From contig NZ_JACNYL010000001.1 of NCBI RefSeq assembly GCF_014692525.1, positions 868,001 through 932,000 of the forward strand: DNA of 64,000 nucleotides, written 5' to 3'. Below, piece after piece: positions 57,721 to 64,000 of the stretch; the first letter of the stretch is position 1; each line of letters opens with the position of its first letter. The notes beneath the pieces are model-generated. The model saw only the letters and a list, made by a program, of their open reading frames with translations, was not told the origin of the DNA and did no database searches. The DNA comes from Sphingobacterium chuzhouense (GTDB lineage: Bacteria; Bacteroidota; Bacteroidia; Sphingobacteriales; Sphingobacteriaceae). Position numbers and translations under genes: made by a program.

Positions 57721-57745
57721 CAAACAGCTGATTTTCTTATGCTTG
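57702..57745 (-). terminator. Hairpin between the fucosidase and lipoprotein genes
   Basis: AGCATAAGAAAA (57704-57715) pairs with TTTTCTTATGCT (57732-57743), 12 perfect bp, extended by one G-U and one C-G pair. The loop is 16 bases. It lies 26 bases after the fucosidase stop on the minus strand. No T run follows, so termination may be partial. Confidence 0.55.
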
Positions 57746-57770
57746 CGATATCATTCGCTCTTATCTTACG

Positions 57771-59669
57771 CTATTTCCCAAGCAGCGTAAACGATGCGAC
57801 AGAGAATATTTTACCCACGGTTTCTACTGGAACAAACCGTATATATTTATCTTGAATCGGTGTATCCACTGCAATGATCTGCTCGATCGGATTTGCCTGA
57901 ATATTTGAAAATTCTCCGGTCTTAATAGTTTTCCAGTTTTTACCGTCAGCACTAGTCGCAATCTCATACTTCAACGCAATACCTTCTTTTTGTCCGTCTT
58001 GACGTGGCAAATAGCCTATTGCTGAAACTGTTTTTTTCAATTCAAAGACAACGCCATCTTCAATTTCAGTGAGTGTCTCGAATGTTGCAGAATTATTGTC
58101 CGTGCTCTTCGGAAGGCCATTTCCAGTTCGTATGGTAAAGTCATTTGCGGCTAGTGCCATCTGTCCGTCTTTGACATCTTCACCAAATGTGAACGGCTCC
58201 TTAAACTCTTTGAACAAGCCGAAATCACTCAATGTCGGTGCTACCGGCGCATATAACTTAATCTTTAGCTTCGTAGCCTTTACCGATTTATCTAAATAGA
58301 TAAGTCGATTGGCACCGATACTCGTTGCCGATACCAGAGGCACCCATTCATTATCTTGGGAGATGGATATGGACACGCTGTCCAATCGCTGTCCCAACTT
58401 GATATTTTCACGTAGGCGAATGATATCAAACTCTTGTTCCGAGGTTAATATAATCTCTAGCTCCGGCTCTAATACATCGTCGTCTGAAGCGTAATAAGTA
58501 TAGCGGTCATTGTCCAGTATCCATTTTGTTCCAAACTTGTTGGAATTGCCCCGTACATTGGAAGCTTTGACCTGTGCCCCTTCTGCAAGATTCGTTTCGA
58601 AGGTTTTTTCTACTTTCCGACCAAATGCCCCTAACGATTTCACATCGTTAGCATGCAAATAACCGGCCGGCATCGGCGCTAGTCCCAAGTTCATATTAGC
58701 ACCGCGTCCCACCGACTTTAGATATATCTCAAACAGTTCATCCGGTGTTTTCACCCGGTCATCTTGATCAGGATGGTAGAACCAACCCGGTCGATGGGGC
58801 ACATCACATTCTGCCGGAATCCAGTGTTCGCCATTGCGTGTGCCTGTCTCGGACTCACTGTAGTCCGAAGCCCCTGGCAACGCGGGACCTCCATCGATTC
58901 CTCTTGGCGTATAGGTGGCCCAACTTGTTTCAGCTGCGAAACCTTTTTCGTTGCCAACCCAGCGCATGTCTGGTCCTACATCTGAAAAGATCATCGCCAT
59001 CGGTTGCTTTTCTCGCACAATAGGCCAGGTTTTCTCATGCCATTCGTAGTATGTCGTACGATCGATGATACGCTTCTCTTTTTTACCTCCATAATAGCCA
59101 TCGCCACCGTTTGCTCCATCATGCCATGATGTAAATAATTCACCATATTGGGTCATCAATTCCATCAGCTGCTCGCGATAAGCTTCCGCATAGGCCGGAG
59201 AGCCGTAACGGGTGTCGTTTCTATCCCAAGCAGACAGGTATACGCCAAACTTCATCCCTTGGTCGTGGGTGGCTTGCATAAACTCCTTCACCATGTCCCC
59301 CTTTCCGTCTTTCCAAGGTGATGCAGCTATGCTGTAATTTGTCGTTTCCGTAGGCCATAGACAAAAGCCATCGTGGTGTTTAGCTACAGAAATCAACCCT
59401 TTAAAACCAGCCGAGGCAGCTGCTGCTGCAATCTGCTGCGCATCAAAATGCTGCGGGTTGAAGATCTGGGGATCAGCATCGCCAAACCCCCACTCTTTAT
59501 TCTGAAAGGTTGTTGGCGTATAATGAATTAAAGAATACATCTCCATTTCATGCCAACGCAATTGGCGTTCCGTCGGTAAAGCCCCGTAAGGCTCTGGTTC
59601 AGCTACCTCTTGCATACATGCTGTTACCGGCAAAATAAAAGATAGTAAGAGTAATCTTGATTTTTTCAT
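57771..59669 (-). CDS. Alpha-L-fucosidase, GH29 family, lipoprotein
   Basis: The 632-residue protein has a lipoprotein signal ending LPVTAC (Cys18). The GH29 barrel runs from about 30 to 345, with YSLIHYTPTTFQNKEWGFGD, GLISVAKHHDGFCLWPTETT and the probable nucleophile Asp184 in TSWHDGANG. A C-terminal F5/8 type C-like beta-sandwich follows (about 365-480), then another beta domain to the end. The pattern fits the more linkage-selective GH29-B group, but the general acid was not placed. It should remove fucose from glycans at the cell surface or in the periplasm. It lies 143 bases after the SusD gene in the same direction. Confidence 0.9.
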   Translation of the reverse strand: MKKSRLLLLSFILPVTACMQEVAEPEPYGALPTERQLRWHEMEMYSLIHYTPTTFQNKEWGFGDADPQIFNPQHFDAQQIAAAAASAGFKGLISVAKHHDGFCLWPTETTNYSIAASPWKDGKGDMVKEFMQATHDQGMKFGVYLSAWDRNDTRYGSPAYAEAYREQLMELMTQYGELFTSWHDGANGGDGYYGGKKEKRIIDRTTYYEWHEKTWPIVREKQPMAMIFSDVGPDMRWVGNEKGFAAETSWATYTPRGIDGGPALPGASDYSESETGTRNGEHWIPAECDVPHRPGWFYHPDQDDRVKTPDELFEIYLKSVGRGANMNLGLAPMPAGYLHANDVKSLGAFGRKVEKTFETNLAEGAQVKASNVRGNSNKFGTKWILDNDRYTYYASDDDVLEPELEIILTSEQEFDIIRLRENIKLGQRLDSVSISISQDNEWVPLVSATSIGANRLIYLDKSVKATKLKIKLYAPVAPTLSDFGLFKEFKEPFTFGEDVKDGQMALAANDFTIRTGNGLPKSTDNNSATFETLTEIEDGVVFELKKTVSAIGYLPRQDGQKEGIALKYEIATSADGKNWKTIKTGEFSNIQANPIEQIIAVDTPIQDKYIRFVPVETVGKIFSVASFTLLGK

Positions 59670-59812
59670 CGAAATAAATTTAATGGAACCAAACTGTCAT
59701 AAGTCCACATTTTTTGTTGCCCGTGAACAGCTGGCTCCTAATAACATTATCTTAATATAAGATGTAATAATCGAAAATAAGGTTTTTTTAAAACATACAT
59801 ACAATAGATTGG

Positions 59813-61504
59813 CTACCAGTCTTTATTCTGAGAATATCCGGCAAGATTAATCTGATCGATAGGTATAGGATAGTGATAATATTTATCATTCCAGCTGCGC
59901 GCATCTGCTATATTATTGTAAATAATGACATAATCCTGATTGTCAGTAATTACTGAAGACACATCATTACCACTTTGTCGATATTCGTTTCGCAATGCTG
60001 CAGTTAACTTCATTCCCTTTATTGTTTTCCGATTCTCAATGAGTTTTCCGGCTCTCCACCTCAGGATATCAAAAAATCTCAAGCCTTCCCCAATAAGTTC
60101 GATTTGCCGTTCGCGTCGGATTTCCCTTAAAAGAGCAGAGAGTTGATAACCGTAATCGAAACCATCCGGGTCAACTGCTACATTAACCATTAAAGGAGGC
60201 ATATTAACGCGTGCGCGCAAAAGATTTATGCTATTTTCCATATCCTGCTGTGAGAGATTGCCTTGTAATTCATATTTAGCTTCTGCATAATTCAGCAATA
60301 CTTCCCCGAAGCGGAAAATAAAGGCGTCGATATCCGATTGATTTGCGTTAAATTGAGCCAAGTCACTTGAGCGCCCCTTTATCAACCAATACCCTGTCGT
60401 TGTACGTGCGGTCCCGATCGCAGGTAAACCTGTTTTTAACGGTGTTGGGACACCCTCCCCTCTTCTCCAAACAAAGTCTGGAGTAGCTATTGTCTGTATA
60501 TAGCGAAGATCTCTATTTAGCGCCTCCGTGTCCGGTCGAGAATCGTCATAATCGTATGTTGTCGTGGCAATAGGCTTTCCGTCCCTAAAAAGGTATTGCT
60601 CCACAAACGCTTTGCTCACACCGGTATTATTTTCTGTTGCCGTTCTGGTGTAGCCTTGTGTGTTTACACCCAATACATACGACCGGTGTAGGATATTTTC
60701 CGGATTTCCATCGAGATTCTGCTGGATAAATAAATTATAATAGTCTTCGCTCGGGTTTCCGGTCGAATACAGACTATATCTTCCCGACTCCATCAACTCC
60801 TCAGATGCAGTTAGTGACGCCTGTAAAGGTGCTTGCTCGTCACCCAATTGGTGGTATTTGCGATAAGTACCTTCCCAAAGTCCGATACGAGACAGCAATG
60901 CTCTCGCAGCATCTTTATGCAACCTTCCACCTTCTGCCGCTCCCTTCTCTGGCAGATTAGTGACAGCGAACTGTAAATCATCCAACACCTGATCCATCAC
61001 AACGTTTCGACTCACACGCGCACCAAAAAGTTCCTCTGAAGAATCATCCAGATCTTTAAGAACCAATGGCACATCACCAAAGCGGGCCACTTTCTGCCAA
61101 TAAAAAAGACCTCTGAAAAAGCGTACTTCTGCAGCATACATATCGGCATTTGCTATTTGCGCTCTTTGGTAACGCTCTAAAAAGTAATTACATTCGCGGA
61201 TTAACAACCAGTCTTCTGCTGCCCAACCTCCTCCAGTACTCGGTACCGAGAGTGTCCCGCCTAGCAGGGCATCTTGAGTCCGGGGCACCATGTTGTCCGA
61301 GTTATTATCTGCATCGAAACTGGCTGCGACCGGCAAGTCGTCGTAAAATTTATTCGCATACAGCTTTAAATCATTTTCAGATTGAAAATAGGTCGGATCG
61401 CTAAATTGATCCTGCGGAAAACGGTCGAGAAATCCATCGTTCTTACAGCCTTGGAGGCTAAAAGTAGCTAATGCTATATATACTATTAATTTATGAAATT
61501 TCAT
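59813..61504 (-). CDS. SusD/RagB-family surface glycan-binding lipoprotein
   Basis: The 563-residue lipoprotein has a signal ending SLQGC (Cys20). Family features are YAAEVRFFRGLFYWQKVARFGD, FRFGEVLLNYAEAKYELQGN, INLLRARVNMPPL and IRRERQIELIGEGLRFFDIL near the C-terminus, then KDW at the end. It is a normal-length RagB/SusD protein without insertions. It follows SusC after 4 bases and would present the substrate of the fucosidase locus to the SusC pore. Confidence 0.95.
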   Translation of the reverse strand: MKFHKLIVYIALATFSLQGCKNDGFLDRFPQDQFSDPTYFQSENDLKLYANKFYDDLPVAASFDADNNSDNMVPRTQDALLGGTLSVPSTGGGWAAEDWLLIRECNYFLERYQRAQIANADMYAAEVRFFRGLFYWQKVARFGDVPLVLKDLDDSSEELFGARVSRNVVMDQVLDDLQFAVTNLPEKGAAEGGRLHKDAARALLSRIGLWEGTYRKYHQLGDEQAPLQASLTASEELMESGRYSLYSTGNPSEDYYNLFIQQNLDGNPENILHRSYVLGVNTQGYTRTATENNTGVSKAFVEQYLFRDGKPIATTTYDYDDSRPDTEALNRDLRYIQTIATPDFVWRRGEGVPTPLKTGLPAIGTARTTTGYWLIKGRSSDLAQFNANQSDIDAFIFRFGEVLLNYAEAKYELQGNLSQQDMENSINLLRARVNMPPLMVNVAVDPDGFDYGYQLSALLREIRRERQIELIGEGLRFFDILRWRAGKLIENRKTIKGMKLTAALRNEYRQSGNDVSSVITDNQDYVIIYNNIADARSWNDKYYHYPIPIDQINLAGYSQNKDW

Positions 61505-61508
61505 GAGA

Positions 61509-64000
61509 TTAGAGATTTAATTGAAGACCAAAAGCGAATATTTTTTGAATCGGGTAAGCCATGCGATCTGTCTTTTCCGGGTCGTAGCTTTCAAACATTT
61601 TCGTCCATACAAACGGATTTTCGGAAGTTAAGTAAAAGCGTACTTTTGAAAGCTTAGCTTTCTGCAAAATCTTAGACGGCAACGTATAGCCTAATGTCAG
61701 TTGCTTTACCCGTAAATACGAGGCGTCCTGCAAATATTGAGTCTGCGTTTGGAAGTTTCCGCCACCACCAAACCGCTGGCGTGGGAAGTAAGCATTGGGA
61801 TTTTCCTCTGTCCAGTAATCCAGCGACGCCGTTGTAGGCACAGACCATTCACTGGTAAAGCCCCAGAAATAAGTACCGCCCAACATGATATCACGCTTAC
61901 CTACCCCTTGCATAAAAATTGTCAAATCGAAATTTTTATACTCTCCTCCCAAGCGCAAACCATAGTTGTATCTCGGTTCATTATTTCCAATGATGCGTAG
62001 ATCGCCAGGATCATCCAACGTATTTAGTCCATTGTTGACAGCTCCGTCATTGTTTAAGTCAGCATAACGTACATCACCTGCCAACCATTTTCCTCCCCAA
62101 ATGCGGCTCTTATTCAACTGCGCCGCCTCTTCGTCGGTTGCATACAATCCATCGGAAGTATAACCCCAAATCTCACCGATTCTTTTACCCACATAGTGAT
62201 CGTCCAAGCTGCCAGTAGGATTTAAATCGTACTTCGTTATCTCGGCTTTATTATCGCTCAGATTAAAGCTAGCGAAGTAACGAAAGCCACTTTCCAACTG
62301 ATCTCTCCAGGAAAGTTCAAACTCCCAACCATTGGTTTTCAGATCAGCCGCATTACGGTTGGGTGCTCCCGTGCCTAAAATAGCAGGTAACGCCAACCCT
62401 CGTACGATCATTCCTTTGGTATCACGGCGGTAGATGTCAAATGCTCCTGTCAGGCGATTGTCCAGCATAGTAAAATCTAATCCGAAGTTTCTTGTCGACA
62501 CTTTCTCCCAAGAGAAATTTGAACTTACTAACCCAGGTGCTGTGATATAGGTCTGCTGCGCATCTCCAAAAATATAATCCGTCGTCCCATAAGGCATCGT
62601 CGCAACGTAAGGATAATAATTTATCACCATCGCAACGTCGGAATTATCCAACATCTGATTAGGCAGCTGTCCATATGAACCTCTCAATTTAATGTCGTTG
62701 AACAACGGTTTAGCAAAGTCCATAAAAGATTCGTCAGAAAGTCGCCAACCGGCAGATACAGAAGGGCTGAATACATACCGGTTCTCTGCTGCGAAGCGGG
62801 AAGATCCATCATAACGCCCGTTAACCTCGATCAAATATTTGTTATCAAATGTATAATTCACACGGAAAAATTGGCCGATAAGTGCCCAATCCCCGATAGT
62901 TGACCCCACTAAAGGCTTCTCGTCGTTGTTCAGGTTCACAAAAGGATAATCTTGATTTAGCAAGTTTTTGACCTGAAGGTTGAAAGATTCGTTCTTCTTG
63001 TACTCTTGGTTATACCCTCCCATTACCTTTAAATAGTGCTTATCAAACGTATTTTCGTATTGCGCATACACGTTTATTGCCGAATAGATGTCATGACTAT
63101 TTTCTTCTTGTACAAAGGCCGGGTTATTATGCGGATAGAGGCCTAGTAATGCTGCTTGCGTTGGATCGGTGATATCACCTCCGGCTGGAACCGCACCATA
63201 CTCATAAAAGGATTTCGTATTCGATTTTCTGTTATAATGGTAAGAGTTCCAAGTCAAATCACCCACGATCTGAAAATTTTTAAGGGGGTTCAGCGTAAAT
63301 CCTCCTGTTAACCAGATATCATCGGACTTGAACCGGTTTCTTCCATTGTTTTCAATAAGCGCAAATGGGTTTGTGAAGCTACCTTGTCCCGAATAATTGC
63401 CATCTGGATGGCGGATAGGCATAATCGGACGGATATCATCCGATATCCTATCACCTAGGATATCGTATCTGGACGTAGTCCCTGGCCTGTCATCCTCTTT
63501 TCGATTAAACCGCATTTTTCCCGAAAGCTCCAGCCATTCGGTAGGTTTTACGTTGATCCCCAAATTTCCGTTATATCGATTGAATTTTTGATCAGCAGCT
63601 TTGAAGAGTCCTTTTTGTGTAAAAGCCCCTAACGAAGAATAATACGAAATCTTCTCGCTTCCTCCCGATAAAGACAGGTCATGTTGACTCATCGGCTGCG
63701 ATCCCGGAAACATTTCTCTCATCCAGTTTGTATTCCCCACATACCGGTATCGAGAAGGGTCGTTCGGATCGATATAAACCGCATTTTCCGGTGTAGGGTT
63801 AGCCAAATAGCTTTTGATTTTTTCGATATCCAAATCGGTGAATACATCCGAACCCGTCGCACCGCCCGACAGACGACCATTTTGATCCGCCTCGCGGTAC
63901 ATCGTTACGTAATCCAAGGAATTGACGAGGTCTGGTAAAACCGTCGGTCTGGCAAATGATTGGTTTAATGAGTAAGATACGCGAGTGGGTGATTCATATT
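61509..64000 (-). CDS. SusC/RagA-family TonB-dependent transporter (C-terminal part, partial)
   Basis: The minus-strand frame is open from 61509 to the right edge, giving 830 residues of a protein whose start lies outside. The visible part opens with SYSLNQSFARPTVLPDLVNS, the end of the plug domain, and continues through the barrel (FRVNYTFDNKYLIEVNGRYD, FSPSVSAGWRLSDESFMD, YLRVKQLTLGYTLPSKIL) to the terminal FAFGLQLNL. N-terminal domains, including any STN domain, cannot be judged. Together with SusD and the GH29 enzyme it suggests uptake of a fucosylated glycan. Confidence 0.95.
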   Translation of the reverse strand, partial: YESPTRVSYSLNQSFARPTVLPDLVNSLDYVTMYREADQNGRLSGGATGSDVFTDLDIEKIKSYLANPTPENAVYIDPNDPSRYRYVGNTNWMREMFPGSQPMSQHDLSLSGGSEKISYYSSLGAFTQKGLFKAADQKFNRYNGNLGINVKPTEWLELSGKMRFNRKEDDRPGTTSRYDILGDRISDDIRPIMPIRHPDGNYSGQGSFTNPFALIENNGRNRFKSDDIWLTGGFTLNPLKNFQIVGDLTWNSYHYNRKSNTKSFYEYGAVPAGGDITDPTQAALLGLYPHNNPAFVQEENSHDIYSAINVYAQYENTFDKHYLKVMGGYNQEYKKNESFNLQVKNLLNQDYPFVNLNNDEKPLVGSTIGDWALIGQFFRVNYTFDNKYLIEVNGRYDGSSRFAAENRYVFSPSVSAGWRLSDESFMDFAKPLFNDIKLRGSYGQLPNQMLDNSDVAMVINYYPYVATMPYGTTDYIFGDAQQTYITAPGLVSSNFSWEKVSTRNFGLDFTMLDNRLTGAFDIYRRDTKGMIVRGLALPAILGTGAPNRNAADLKTNGWEFELSWRDQLESGFRYFASFNLSDNKAEITKYDLNPTGSLDDHYVGKRIGEIWGYTSDGLYATDEEAAQLNKSRIWGGKWLAGDVRYADLNNDGAVNNGLNTLDDPGDLRIIGNNEPRYNYGLRLGGEYKNFDLTIFMQGVGKRDIMLGGTYFWGFTSEWSVPTTASLDYWTEENPNAYFPRQRFGGGGNFQTQTQYLQDASYLRVKQLTLGYTLPSKILQKAKLSKVRFYLTSENPFVWTKMFESYDPEKTDRMAYPIQKIFAFGLQLNL

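Overview
The window looks like chromosomal DNA of a Bacteroidota bacterium, most likely Sphingobacteriaceae (Sphingobacterium/Pedobacter-like). The support is several SusC/SusD outer-membrane pairs, a FecI/FecR-type sigma/anti-sigma pair, lipoproteins with Bacteroidota signal peptides, DUF6266, and promoters of the form TTTG-N19/20-TAnnTTTG. The ATP synthase beta and epsilon genes also stand apart from any other atp genes. No rRNA, tRNA, CRISPR array or complete insertion sequence was seen.

Layout. (1) 1-10273: the start of a probable glycosidase on the minus strand, a small exported coiled-coil membrane protein, then a glycan utilisation locus: ECF sigma factor, FecR, SusC, a SusD carrying an inserted carbohydrate-binding-like module, and two tandem GH43-like lipoproteins. 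(2) 10783-22907: a second SusC/SusD locus whose enzymes are phosphoesterases rather than glycosidases. It holds a DUF5689 lipoprotein, a metallophosphoesterase, a Tat-type phosphocholine-specific phospholipase C and a second metallophosphoesterase. I read it as a candidate phospholipid or phosphoester scavenging locus. (3) 23246-24998: atpD-atpC. (4) 25318-41013: one long co-directional array for branched-chain amino acids, ilvE-D-B-N, dinB-like, ilvC, leuC, ahpD-like, leuD, exported coiled-coil protein, ModF-like double ATPase, leuB, leuA, yraN, ilvA. All steps from threonine to isoleucine, valine and leucine are present, interleaved with five genes of other kinds. (5) 41010-45552, minus strand: S41 peptidase lipoprotein, AraC regulator, ankyrin protein and exported amidohydrolase. 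(6) 46079-49854: a class Ib ribonucleotide reductase operon (redoxin, nrdI, nrdE, nrdF) behind a long structured leader. (7) 49936-56103: DUF6266 protein (minus), then a fumarylacetoacetase-family hydrolase, M23 peptidase, Bcp peroxiredoxin, glycyl-tRNA synthetase and a 2-hydroxyacid dehydrogenase. (8) 56176-64000, minus strand: a third SusC/SusD locus with a GH29 alpha-L-fucosidase and an unrecognised lipoprotein; its SusC runs off the window.

The most unusual items are the phospholipase/phosphoesterase SusCD locus, the CBM-like insertion in the first SusD, a sigma/anti-sigma pair next to a SusC that lacks the expected signalling domain, mutually exclusive hairpins ahead of leuD, and a TAGGG-rich inverted repeat between the DUF6266 gene and its neighbour. 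All functions are inferred by reading the sequence; no database search was possible.
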